Shown: positions 32,507-43,905 of the stretch, in pieces
Layout: the number at the start of each line of letters is the position of its first letter
Numbering within the stretch: position 1 is the stretch's first letter
Origin: Mesorhabditis belari
Lineage: Eukaryota > Nematoda > Chromadorea > Rhabditida > Rhabditidae
NCBI GenBank assembly: GCA_958450365.1
Contig: CAUEEP010000742.1
Span: forward strand, 1,566,001-1,630,000
Direction of reading: 5' to 3'
DNA: 64,000 nt
The notes under the pieces: generated by a model
Told to the model about the DNA's origin: nothing
Databases searched by the model: none
The model's input: the letters and a program-made list of their open reading frames with translations, nothing else
Program-made: the position numbers and the translations under genes

Positions 32507-33262
32507 ACACAGAACAAGTTTATACTGAAAAAAAGTTCTCAAATTATAGAAATATAAATAAGAAATTGAAAAAGTAACAGTTTTTAACTTGAAAATTTCA
32601 TAACTTGCAGTCTGATGATGATTTTTTCGCCAATATTTGACTTTTAACTCGGCCACCGATTCTGTGAATCGCTTTATTGGCGTTGAGGATTTGCTGGGCT
32701 TTTTCAAACTTTAGAGAATCGTGAAACTCAAGGCTTTACGTAAATTTAGATTGAAAGCGTGAAACTGACGGTTTTACTTAAATTTAGATTGGAAAAGACT
32801 TAAAATCAAAAATGAAATTACTTTAATTGCTGAAATTACTCTTCGCAAAACTCAATTGTGCAGTAGATTTCATCAATTTTTTGTTGTTTTCCTGGAAATT
32901 TAAAGCTTTATCAACCCCAAAGGCCTTCGATCCTAAGCCCTATGTTCTGACTTGTCCACTCGAAAACCGATGTTCCGATAAGATGCATCAGCTACCGCTT
33001 CTCGCTTGCACACTTCAATTTCGGTAATATGTGCTCTGGTGTGACTCTATTTTATTATACCAGGCCTCTAGGCCCATTTTTTGCGAAATAGCCACTTCAA
33101 CCCGTTATCTTTTTCTCTTCATTGACGGAGTTATCTCTGGAGTTTTCACTCTCCGGAAAGGATTCCTTTTCAGGTCCACCCACTCCCACTTCATATAAAG
33201 CTAAAGACAGCTGGGTGTTTATTTTCTTGAATCTTTGAAACACTTTGTATTAGCTATTTATC

Positions 33263-34449
33263 ATGGAACAAGTTCATAAATCGGTTATCCCGACAATTTC
33301 TGCCTCAATCTCCGAAAAGCATGAGCCGAGCCCGGCCACCTCGATGGAGTCGATTCTATGGGATGAGAAGAAACAGGTGAGCACAAGACATAGAAAAAAA
33401 ATAATCGTTGAAAAGCTTAATATTGAAGATGCCTTGGATGAGTTGGGCAAGTTAGAATGTTGAAGTTAAACAGTACTTTTTCGTTCTACCATTTTGTGAA
33501 CTTGTGCTAGCCAACTTCTTACTCAAATATATCCTAAAATTAAATCTAAAAATTTCCTTCTCTCAAGATTCAGTTGTTTTCCAACTTTTAAGAGCAGACA
33601 TCATTTCAAAACTTTCCCTTTCATAAGTGTTTATTTGTTTTTTGGCATAATCGTCAACAATCGCTTATCGAAATAACCTTTATCTATTGGTAAACCATGC
33701 AAAAGTGACTTAAAAGTGAAATAAATCAAATCAGTAAACAGCTTTCTTACTTGATCAATTTTTAGAGGCCTCGTTCGCTTCGATCGGTGACATTCACGGG
33801 AGCAACGGTAATCCGAATCACGAGAGATGATGATGAGAAAGGGGAAATGACACAGTTGAATGCGGGTCAGTTGGAAAGTATTTGAAAATTCTTCAAAAGG
33901 TGTCCAAGGCAGCGGTGGCCGACTGGGTAGGAGTCCTGCATCCTAATCAGGTGGTCAATCCCGCGATCTCGATCGAGGGCGCGATCGAGGGCTCGATCCC
34001 GGTGCTAGATCAATACATCTTTTTTCCAGATATAGGTTTTTCCTTCCCTAGGGCTTAGGCTTTAGCCTGCTTTTTTTATTGTTTGTACCACATTATTAAA
34101 TGTGGTTCAATCCACAATACATGTGTTTTTAAACAAATAGATGACTTGAACTAATAGAAGTTACAAAAACTGTTAAAAGGTAAACTTAATGAGTGAATTT
34201 TGTTACTCCTAATGGGAAAACGTTTCCAGTGAGTCTTTTCACATGTCTTAATCTTAACTCAATAAAATTTTATTACTTGGTTTACAGAAATTAAAGAAAT
34301 TCAACTGTTCAAACTTTTGTGATGAATCAATTTTAGTTGAACCACCGCGCCGAGCTAGCTTCTATGTGAAAATCGTGACGATTATCTTCCTCAATTTGGT
34401 CGCCGCTTCTCTTGTCCTCATTTTTGTTCTCTCAAAGAAGCACAACTGA
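33263..34449 (+). CDS. Small tail-anchored membrane protein
   Basis: Three exons (33263-33376, 33766-33865, 34337-34449) with GTGAGC/TTTTTAG and GTCAGT/TTTTAG borders join in phase to give 108 residues. The start is the first ATG after a TATAAAG-containing upstream region. The protein is hydrophilic and Ser/Thr-rich for about 78 residues (starts MEQVHKSVIPTISASISEKH; basic RPRSLRSVTF at about 39-48), then has one hydrophobic helix (IVTIIFLNLVAASLVLIFVL, about 84-103) and ends SKKHN. This is the layout of a tail-anchored or single-pass protein with a very short lumenal end. The family is not recognised. The second intron contains a tRNA-like sequence. Confidence 0.75.
33908..34075 (+). repeat. 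tRNA-Arg(CCT)-like sequence in intron
   Basis: GGCAGCGGTGGCCGACTGGG resembles a tRNA 5' half with an A-box; CCTGC-ATCCTAA-TCAGG forms an anticodon-like arm with U33 and anticodon CCT; GGTCAATCCCGCG resembles a T-arm. The acceptor stem is not closed and the downstream GATCGAGGGC repeats are unlike a tRNA end. It is interpreted as a tRNA-derived fragment or SINE head, not a working gene. Confidence 0.5.
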
Positions 34450-35118
34450 TTTTTCAATCAGGATTTTTAAGTGAACCCAAATCTGTACATACCAATACTA
34501 TTAAAGAAACTAGACTTTTTGCAAGAAAATTCGCTGACTTTTTTTTCATGATTGCGATTGGGCTGATTGCGTCACTTTTTCATTCAACTTTCACCCAAAA
34601 AAAAAAATCTTACTCTTACGGGTTCTTGATGGCGGGTTTGGTGCTTCTTTTCTTTTTTCACTTGTGACATCTTTCCAAATGTTTTCTAAATATTTTTTTT
34701 TGTGATCTTTTAATGAATCACCCCTTTTTATGCCCAATCATCATTTGGTTTTTTGATAAAAATGGTGAATTTTACAAAAAACAAGAAGAGATTTTACGAT
34801 TCTTTCTGATTTTTTTTCTATTTCTTGTGATAAAAGAATTCTTTTTTGTCGTAAAATCATTTGGCTCAAAGGTTGACCTCAATAATTTGACAAAAAGGAT
34901 TGTAAAAGAGAAAAGTTGAACACCAAAAAGATAATGGGAAAATTCCGAATCACAATGTTTCGGAGAGAAAAAACGGAAATGATCCCCAAGGGAAATTGCA
35001 AGTAACAAAGGAAATAACAATGTTTAATGCGTGCAGCATAGAAGATGAGCTGTACGCCAGGCCAGATTCATGGCTGGATTCTGGTGGGGACTTTTTCCGG
35101 AAGAGACTGGCAGTAAAA

Positions 35119-35880
35119 TGCTAGGCCAGGTGGTCTAACTATCAACCTAGCCCAAAAAATCTTTGAAGCAATCCTGGCAAGAGTGTTGAATAGAATTTTT
35201 AATTGTCAAGCTAATCAAAACGTATTTCCGAAGTCGAGCACACTAAGGCCGACCGGTCATTTTCGAAGATCGACGAGGGAAGGCTTAGATCACCAAGCTC
35301 CGAAGATTTTTCGCGCTCCCAATTTTTAAACGTGTTTTTAAACGGGTTAAAGGCCCTGTTGAGTTGATTTTAAAACTGGATTTTGCTCAGAATTTTGCAT
35401 AGAATCCGATGCACTATGCACTAGGTCTCGTAGCTTAACTCGATGCGAAGTTAAAACAGTTTCCTAGTAAGATAAATGAATTGCTTTCAGGAGATTTGTT
35501 TGAAGCTTTTTCAAAAGTTTTGCAAAAAATTCGAGCAATTAAAAGCGGTACATTTTGAAAGTTAAAGTGACATTGTAACAAATGTATGAAGTACTTTTAC
35601 TTAAATTCATTTTCTAATTGAATAAGTCTCAAGTTATCAAATGAAATACGATTTTTTTAGATAGCCTAATAATTTCTCTTGAAAATAACTTTTGAAAGTT
35701 TTTGAAAAGCTTTGTTTTAAAGGTTTTTCATTAAGCTGAATGTTCAAAAACGACATGATTTGAACCGTTTCTTTTAATGAAAGCTCAATGTTTAAATTCT
35801 ATTCAACACTCTTGCCAGGATTGCTTCAAAGATGTTTTTTTTTTTGGGTCAGGCTGATAGTTAGACCACCTGGCCTAGCA
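35119..35880. mobile_element. Inverted-repeat element with GCTAGGCCAGGTGGTCTAAC ends
   Basis: The left arm TGCTAGGCCAGGTGGTCTAA and ATCCTGGCAAGAGTGTTGAA is matched in reverse at 35805-35880 (TTCAACACTCTTGCCAGGAT; TTAGACCACCTGGCCTAGCA). Arms are about 90 bases in a 762-base element. No coding frame is evident. Confidence 0.8.
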
Positions 35881-35892
35881 TGAAGCTGAATG

Positions 35893-36111
35893 TGGGGGTG
35901 GCCCAAATGCGACCTTTTTTTTGCTGGAAAAGGCCTTAGGAAAGGTCGTAGAGCTTCAAAATGTTGTCATAGAAGGGAATCGTATGCGTAGATTCCGAAT
36001 TTCGACAAATCAGACCTCGCTGACACGTCAAATTTGGGCTAAAAGGCAAAAGCTACGCAACTTAACGCTTTTCCGCAGTCGCATTTGTTCGGTCGCATTT
36101 GTCCCACCCCC
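35893..36111. mobile_element. Hairpin MITE, family 1, copy C (one arm shortened)
   Basis: Begins GGGGGTGGCCCAAATGCGAC and ends GTCGCATTTGTCCCACCCCC. It is flanked on both sides by GCTGAATGT, a 9-base target duplication. Much of the right arm is missing, so it no longer folds along its full length. Confidence 0.88.
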
Positions 36112-37402
36112 GCTGAATGTTCAAAAACGATATGATTTGAACAGTTTCTTTCAATGAAACTTATTTTAATTAAAAAAAAAGATAGCTCACAAAAAGTCTG
36201 TTCTAAAAAGAAAACAAATAATCGGTTTAGTGGTTTTCCTTATGTATTCATTTTTCATTATTTTTAAAAACCCCAATTCGCACATTATTCGAAGATACTA
36301 ATTTTTTCAATAAAAAGTAAAGAATAATTTGTGAATTGATTCCTTTTCTCACTCTCCGAACCTTAGTGTGCTTTTGAAAGCGTTTCTGCCCTTTCAAATT
36401 TCGATCGTGGATTCTCGTCTCTTTGCCCCATCTTTCCCCACTCGTTTCCCCCTTTCCCCATCCCGTTTTTCCTCTCTTTTTGCCGCCATATTGATCCAAA
36501 TTTTTTTTCCCGGTTTTTCCGCTTTCCGAGTTTTTCTTTTCGTCTTTTTTTTTTTGTTGTTTCGTTTCTGGTGGCCTTTTCTTTTCTCCGCAATCTTTTC
36601 CCCCAAATTCAAACTGACTCATTTTTGAAATTTCCCCATATTTCATTTCTTTATCGAAAATAAAAAGTTGAAATTTTTGAAAGTTCAAATTTCAGCTAAA
36701 GCTTTCATTCTGAAGACTTTGAAAATTTCAAAATTTAGCTAAAAAATTGCAGAAAAATCTCAGAGAAGTTTGATTTTTCGTTTTCGAAATTTGTTTTATA
36801 TTTGTAGTTTGAGTTCTATGTCAGCCAAATGCAGGGAAATTTTGAAATTCACTACAAAAAGAGATATCAATTTGATAACTATAGCTTTTAAAATAGCAAA
36901 TTGAAAGAGCTTTTTGTTCTCTGGTCAAGAGCAGCTATTCTAAAAGTAAACTTTTCTCAAAAAAGATTCGAATACTTCACAATTTTAGTCATTTTCTTTC
37001 AAACAATCCATTAAAAATGTTCAAAAGCTTCAGAACTTTTGAGCTAATCAAATCTTAATCTGTTTCTTTTAGTGTTTTTTAAAAAATATTACAAAAGTGA
37101 AATCCCATTTTTGAAATTCGGTTTTAAAAAGTCAATCCTGAACTTTCGAGGAAGTTTGCTTGCCTTTGAAACTTTGAAAACTCAAAAACTCACTATTTTT
37201 TCACGATAAAGTTTAGAAATAAGCAACTTTTATTTCATTTCTACAATTGAATCTCTCTATAAAGAAATGAAAGGGAGCAAAAAATGTTTCCTTTATATAA
37301 AGCCTTCCGTTATAAAGCTTAACATCGTCCGGGACCAAAATTCCATTTTGTTATATAGAGTTCCGTTTTATTGAGAGTCGACTGTACTTATTATTAATTT
37401 AT

Positions 37403-37681
37403 GGGGGTGGGACAAATGCGACCTTGTTTTGCGCACCTGGACATTTGCGCACCTTTTTTTGCTGGAAAAGGCCTTAGGAAAGGTCGTAGAGCTTCAAAAA
37501 TGTTTTCATAGAAAGGAATCGTATGCGAGGTCTGATTTGTCGAAATTCGGAATCTACGCATACGATTCCCTTCTATGAAAACATTTTTGAAGCTCTACGA
37601 CCTTTCCTAAGGCCTTTTCCAGCAAAAAAGGTGCGCAAATGTCCAGGCGCGCAAAAAAAAGGTCGCATTTGTCCCACCCCC
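37403..37681. mobile_element. Hairpin MITE, family 1, copy D (best preserved)
   Basis: Begins GGGGGTGGGACAAATGCGAC and ends with the reverse complement GTCGCATTTGTCCCACCCCC. The arms (GCTGGAAAAGGCCTTAGGAA / TTCCTAAGGCCTTTTCCAGC) are near-perfect, with a short loop at about 37525. TTAATTTAT flanks both sides, a 9-base target duplication. Confidence 0.92.
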
Positions 37682-38244
37682 TTAATTTATTATTAATTAA
37701 AGCCCGCTCGTTACCACTTTCAATTTGAACAAGTTCACTCAGCTTTTCACTATCTAACTGCGCATCTGTCCTTCTATTGAATGTAATTACGAGATCTCAA
37801 GCACAATATCTTGTTGTTGCGATGATCGAACAGTCCCCATTTCTCCACTTTTCTTCACTCATTTTTTCACCCGCTGTCATGTATCGATTTATCTGCTCGA
37901 TTTTCGCAAACACTTTTCTCCCTTTTTCTTTTGCATTCGCGAGAGATTGTGTGAAATTTCTGCGAAACAATTCACACATCTGCTCTTTTTTTGGGAACAA
38001 ATGATTGTAATTGTATTCCTAAAATTTCAAACTTTCAAAAAAATCTCTTAACTTTTAAATTATTAATCAGTTCTGAATGAAAATTTTAGCTTTTAGTTTG
38101 AAATTTGAAGCAGTTTTGTGTTTTTCAAAAAGAAAAATATAGGAATTTGCTGTTTTGACGATTTTTTTCATCCTTTTTATGCTTATTGGTGTTGAATTTT
38201 TTCAAAAAGCTTGTTAGCCATTTGGTTTTTGATACTTTTCAACT

Positions 38245-38520
38245 TACCGTAAATACTGTAATAGTACCCCACCCCCATAATGACGGTGCGGAGTGTTGCG
38301 TAGTCTAGCTTTGAACGATTTTTTTTCTCGACACTGGTTTATGCTACAATGCGCGCTTAGGTATCAAAAAATAGCTGAAATTCAGGTCTATTTTTTGATA
38401 CCAAAGACGCATTTTTTGAAAGTACGGGCGCTTTGAAAAAAAATGAAATACTAAAAAACTTTTGCGACTACGCGGCTGTACGAGGGGAGTGGGGTACCAT
38501 TACAATACCATTACGGTATT
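38245..38520. mobile_element. MITE family 3, copy 2
   Basis: Almost identical to 17480-17749: TACCGTAAATACTGTAATAG, the AGGTATCAAAAAATAGC stem, and GGGGTACCATTACA near the right end, which is slightly rearranged by a short duplication (TACCATTACAATACCATTAC). It lies about 60 bases upstream of the start of the B-box gene. Confidence 0.88.
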
Positions 38521-38577
38521 TTTCAATGTCAAGCCGTTTTTTTCAAGTCAGATTTTAGATCGCAAAACTGTGCGGCG

Positions 38578-41500
38578 ATGAAACACGACACGACTAGGTC
38601 AAAGTTTGGACCCAGCAAATGTCAGGTTGGGTTCTCTGGGCTAAATTTTTCAAAAAGTTTATTCAATGGTCGTATTTCGATAAGATTTAACTACAGTCGA
38701 CTCTTGCTACAACGTTTTTAAAATTCTAAAACTTTGTTTCTGGCTAGCTGCTCAGCCAGACGCAAACGTTGGCCGTTCTGGGCAGCTACGCAATAAATTT
38801 GGGATCGTTAAACCGCGAATCAACTTTATCTATTTTAGTTCAATGGTTGCACCGTTTCCCTCTCGAATCCGACTCCATTCGCGTTGATTTGCCACATCGG
38901 TATTCACTCGACGAATAAACGATACACGTGTACTGGTGGGTTTGAGAAAAACCTAATATCTCTAATAACTTTATCAAATAATGGCTAGATTAAAGGTAAA
39001 ACGTAAAATTTCAGGCTGCACCTACGGCTGGGCCCAATTCCATCAAGCGTATACACACACGAAACGCTGCGAACGAGCTGCTAATGTAAAGGATAATATG
39101 TAGGTTTTTTTGAAATTTGAATCGAATTTAGAATTTGAATTTAAAACTGTATCTAAAATAAATGATGGGCTCTTTTTTTAGAGACGAGACGATGTTATTG
39201 GATTGGATCGAGCTGGGTCGAGTGTGCTTCCCCGATCGAGTCGACGAGATTCAGAAATCCGGTCAAAAGCAACTCATCAAGGCTCGGGTATGCGAAAGTT
39301 ATTTGTTATTTAAGCTATTAAAAGGTTTAAGTTTAAAGTTATTAGAAAGTTTTATATTAGTATCGCTTAAAAGTTTTTTTTTTCAGGAAAACGAGAATCA
39401 CGATCCGCTTCTCTCCGTCTCCGACTACAGCTTCAATGTCAAAGAGGAAATGGATAGTGATGAAGGTAGAAATTAAGAAGATACCACGTAAGCTTTGAAA
39501 AGACAAAATTTTACTGAAAGCTCCATTCGTTCAGGCAACCAATCGCTCTCTTCGCCACTCTCAGCAACACTAGCGGCGATAGCGAGGATCGTCGAGCTAC
39601 CGGTAGTCTTAAATTCAAAAACCTAGGAAATAACTATTCTCATTTTCGATTTTCAATCAAATAATTAATCAGATAATACTTTGAAACATAAATTTTCTTT
39701 AGAATCACTGCAAATCGGAGGAATCCTGCTCGAGCAAATCTACCGCCGAAACGAGCGCGGTGAAGAGAAAATTTCTGAAGACGTGAGTGAGAGGTTTTAG
39801 CTTTATGTTAAACTATAAACATATCAACAATATTAATAGATATGTTCAATATTGAAATGCAAATTCAATTTCAATTAAAACAAACTGAGAATTTTAGGAA
39901 AGACACCGAAACCGCATCCACCGCCGATGTGAAACGCTTCAAATTGCATACGCCCAGCATTTTCACTGGTGAATTTGAAAAATTAAACATAAAAAACTTA
40001 TAGTTTTTGATATAAAAATCATTTATTAGATATAAGAATTGAAAATTCATCTGAAAATTCAAATTCAGGCTCGTGGGAGGAGTCACCGAAGCACGAATGT
40101 TCCTCTTGTCAACAAAGGTTTGAGTGCTTCTTTTAGTTTCAATCCTTATACGCTTATTTCAGAATGATCTTGATCAGATGATCGTTTGTGCGGATTGCAA
40201 TGTGATTGTAAGTTTTGACACGCTGGTCCTTTTATGGGGCTGGGAATACAAATGGCGCGGTTCAAACTCGCGACCTCTCGCTTACCGGGCGAACGCTCTA
40301 CCAATGAGCTACACGTATCCCATTGCCGTCAGGGGTTGGGCCTTATGCCTTACTCGATTGAAACTGTTCAAATTCAACGATTTCCAGATCTGCGGCCTCT
40401 GCGCCTACAAGAAACACAAGATGCACGATGGACGAGAGTTGTTGAATGAAGAGGTGAGTGCTTTGATTTCAAATGATAAAGTTCAATGAGACGAAGATGG
40501 AAAACCTAAAAACCAGTCAAAAACATTGACATTTAAAGCTAAAATTTCGTTAGTTAGAAGAGCTAAAGCAAATTTCACAGGAAAAACTGACGCTCTTGGA
40601 TCTTATTCAAAAGTCAAGTAGAAAAATTATAGAACTTTTTCAATTGATTCTTGAAAAAAATCTTCTTTTTTATCTATAAGAATATTAAAAACTAATCTAG
40701 ACTAGTTATAACTCTTATCGCTTTTTGAAAAGCTCAACTTTCGTATCAGTGATCAGTGATAGTGATAGACTTCAGTCTATTTTTTATTTTTGTTTCTAGA
40801 GAAGCGTTCGATCAGACGACTCTAATCTAATCAGATTACGAAAAAAGACTGTCAGTCTCAATTTTTTTTTTACTTATTACTATCAACTATACATTCATCT
40901 TTTATTTTTTATCTTTAGATTTATGGACTCGCAAAAGAATTATCGGATTTGATTGACCAGAAAGTCGATCAGCACATCACACCACTCTCGAATCTGTGCA
41001 ATGAAACTTTTGAGTTGTATGATGAAATTAAAGCGGTCAGTGAGAAGAAAAGTACTTTTTGTGACTAAAAATTAAAAACACACCTCTTCTGGTGCACTCT
41101 AACCAGATTTTCTCTTGAAAAAGAGTGCCAAAAAGAAGTGTTTCCTTTTTTGAACATAAATAATTGTTTTTTTTGAGCAGGTGCGTCAGAAAGCTTGCGT
41201 TACTTCACTTGCTAGCACAAAGTACGCAAAAACCATGAATTATCATTTCTTTTAGGAGATGTACAACTTGAAGCCACTCGTCTCAACGCAAACCTCGTGG
41301 AAGGAAGCTAATGAGAAAGCCGAGAAATGCCGGTGAGTTTTGGAATCTTACTTTTTAAGTAGTATTTTGATTTAATAAGTTAACTAGTTCAAATTCGAAA
41401 AGAATTTTCAGCAAAATGATCGACGCGATCGCCGACGTGTTCACCGAGTTCACTGCCGAGATTCAAAAGTCGAATAAAAAGCTAGAGGTGGGGAAAATTT

Positions 41501-41993
41501 TGAGAAAGTAGCCTTAACATATAGCTCTAGCAAAAATTCTGGTCCTGGCTCAACTTCTGGTCTTACCTTACCTGATCTGGTCTTGGACACGACAAAAAAC
41601 ATTCTTGAGACCGTTAGGAGCCATGAGCCAGAAATGAAGCTAAGCTTTGGTCAGGCTTGCAAGCCTCAAGACCTGGTAATCTAACTTTGAGCTCAAATTT
41701 CTCGGTGTTCGGCTGTTCAATTTATAAATTATTGATATCATTAGATGCGCTAAGTCTTTCTCTATCGAGTGGTACAAAAACTATTTAAATTGCACAGCCG
41801 AACACAAAGAAATTTGAGCTCAAAGTTGGATTGCCACTGTTAATTATGAAATGTCTAACAATTAGACCTGACTAGAACATTTTTGCATCGAAAATGCTAA
41901 AATAAAGAATAAAATTTTATTCAGGAAAAGCTGGAGAAGTTGAAAGCGCAAGATTTCGACGCAATCGATGAGAAGCCGATTGCTGACGCGTAA
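38578..41993 (+). CDS. C2H2 zinc finger / B-box / coiled-coil protein (TRIM-like)
   Basis: Fifteen proposed exons from 38578-38625 to 41925-41993 (others at 38839, 39015, 39182, 39387, 39535, 39703, 39898, 40069, 40163, 40388, 40919, 41256, 41412). The ATG follows a GATTTTAG acceptor by 19 bases. Two C2H2-like fingers open the protein (KCQFNGC...ICHIGIH and YTCTGC...HQAYTH). An acidic region (ENENHDPLL..VKEEMDSDE), a Ser-rich linker and a B-box follow: CSSC, then CADCNVIICGLC and HKMH. The C-terminal third (LAKELSDLIDQKVDQHITPL to LEKLKAQ) is helical and coiled-coil-like. B-box plus coiled coil is the TRIM core, used for ligase activity or protein scaffolding; no RING is seen. The junction 40117/40163 does not keep frame, so either this exon model, the base sequence, or the gene is broken there. 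About 377 residues if restored by splicing; I do not propose the correction. Confidence 0.7.
40238..40321 (-). repeat. tRNA-Thr(GGT)-like sequence in intron
   Basis: On the minus strand TAGCTCATTGGTAGAGCG forms a D-arm, TTCGC-CCGGTAA-GCGAG an anticodon arm (anticodon GGT but C at the universal U33), and GCGAGTTTGAACCGCGC a T-arm with one mismatch. The possible acceptor stem has a mismatch and wobble pairs. A degraded tRNA copy or SINE head is more likely than a functional gene. It lies between the two halves of the B-box coding exons. Confidence 0.55.
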
Positions 41994-42735
41994 ACTGCTC
42001 ATTTTCTAGGTTTCTACGAATTTTTTTATTATCTATAAGAATTATATTTATATTATTGATTATTGATTTGTTTTTAAAATTTTAAAATCAAATTACTATT
42101 GACATTTAAAAGTTCCACGCGGGATTTGATCTCTTTTCTCTTCTCTTCTCGTCTCATTTCTCTTCTTCTTCTTTGTTTTTTTTTTGGGTTGGTTCAAAAG
42201 TTGTTTTTCCATTCCGATTATCAAATATTTATTTCCAAGTTTTTTTCAATAATAAATAATTTGAAATTTTGCAATATTATGCAATTTTTTTTTTGATTTG
42301 ACAGCACAACAACACCTAAATTTGTAGCCAAACTTCTCTTATCTTGTTGAAAACTTGCTTTATTTTGCCAAAATCTTGATGTTATCACTTTTTGCAGAAA
42401 ACAAAAGATCTCTACGTCATTTTGAAATGATCACTGACGAGATTAGAGTGAACTCAAGGGATTTCTGAAATAAAATGGCTAAAGAAATGGATTACTCAAC
42501 GGAGTGATAAGACTGTACAAATAAACCAAAACAGAGTCAAGATCAATTTTCCAAACGAAATTAAAGCATGAGTTTTGTGTTTGGCATGAGCTCTGACAGT
42601 GAGCTCAATCAGTAAAGGATTTGAAGCAAGATATTATTGATTGCCTAACCTAATGCCTAACCTAATCTGAACTTTAATTTAGCTATGAATTTGATATTGT
42701 TGATGTATGATGGTGCTGGTATAGCCAAAAAGTAT

Positions 42736-43905
42736 TAGGTGCTTGCAAAAGAAACTGTGGTTCAAAAAGCCAACGACTGTAACTAAAGATGATCCGGGTT
42801 GATTAGTATTTTTAGAAATCCAAAGATTCTCTCTTTAAAAATATAAAAAGAATTTGAAGAAGTTTCCTTTTAAAGAGCCTGTTGAATTTTCAAAAAAGGC
42901 AGCAAAAATGGGAGAGCTGAATTTCAACTCAAGATTTCTTCTCCGTTTTTTTAAATAATTGTTTTGTCACTAATATGAAATGAAAGAAGTTTACTAACTA
43001 AAACAAATAAAATAGAAATTAGATTTGTTAAAACTTTGAAAAAAAACTTTAAAACCGAATTTTGATCTTTTTTTCGAGAATCAAAACTCTTCAAAGGAAT
43101 TTTTATAATGGAATGGTCTACCAAATTTGTTTTATTTTTATTTTGTAAATAGCTTTCTTAAGTTGGGCTTTTGATTTGTCAACAATTTAGACTAAGGTTT
43201 CGTCAAAAATTATCCTTTATTACAAGTTCAGGTCGAGTCGTTTTTTGATTTTTGAAACGTCTATATTCCGTCCAGAAACGATCAGTGCAGAATTCTTTTT
43301 AGATCGTTAAAAAAAGATGTACAATATGTAGAATCATTCAAAATTACATTTTCGAGTTATTCCACTCTGACCGATCCGGACTATGAATGAGGATTTTGAC
43401 GCTTTTTCCTTTCGCTCACAAAACCACAGATTCCCGTTCCATCATTGTTCGCATAAAGCCATTCATAACGCTTTTTCCATAGCATTACTAGTTGGGAAAT
43501 AATATAATGGAATAGTTCACCAAATTTGTTTTATTTTTATTTTGTAAATAGCTTTCTTAAGTTGGGCTTTTGATTTGTCAATAATTTAGACCAAGGTTTC
43601 GTCAAAAATTATCCTTTATTATAAGTTTAAGCCGAGTCGTTTTTTAGTACCTTTTTGAAACGTCTATATTCTAGAAGCGACCACTGCAGAATTCTTTTTT
43701 GGATCGTTAAAAAAGATGTACAATATGTAGAATCATTCAAAATGACACTTTCGAGTTATTCCACTCCGACCGATCCGGATTATGAATGACGATTTTGACG
43801 CTTTTTCCTTTCGCTCACAAAACCACAGATTCCCGTTCCATCATTGTTCGCATAAAGCCATTCATAACGCTTTTTCCACCGCATGACTAGTTGGGAAATC
43901 TTTTT
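42736..43905. mobile_element. Mariner-like non-autonomous element, partial, with internal tandem copy
   Basis: The left end TTAGGTGCTTGCAAAAGAAA resembles a mariner terminus. About 43100-43500 and 43505-43905 are two direct copies of the same ~400-base block (AATTTGTTTTATTTTTATTT through CATAACGCTTTTTCCA). The same sequence appears in reverse orientation at 57700-58490. The minus strand of each block reads WKKRYEWLYANNDGTGICGF and continues to a stop, possibly a coding remnant. A matching right terminus is not found here. Confidence 0.65.

Larger units (their letters stand above)
34450..38577. other. 4.1 kb intergenic region rich in inverted repeats
   Basis: It contains four separately listed inverted-repeat elements. 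A polypyrimidine tract at about 36400-36620 (plus strand) produces a Lys/Arg-rich minus-strand open frame (36248-36688) that is low complexity and not called. A TTTTAG acceptor at about 38551-38558 precedes the next gene's ATG. Confidence 0.6.

Noticed and set aside
33908..33965. Functional tRNA-Arg gene
   Set aside because: Anticodon arm is convincing but the acceptor stem does not close and the T-arm is incomplete.
36248..36688. 146-residue Lys/Arg-rich minus-strand frame
   Set aside because: It is the translation of a polypurine/polypyrimidine tract with overlapping frames on the same strand; low complexity, no splice sites, no domain.
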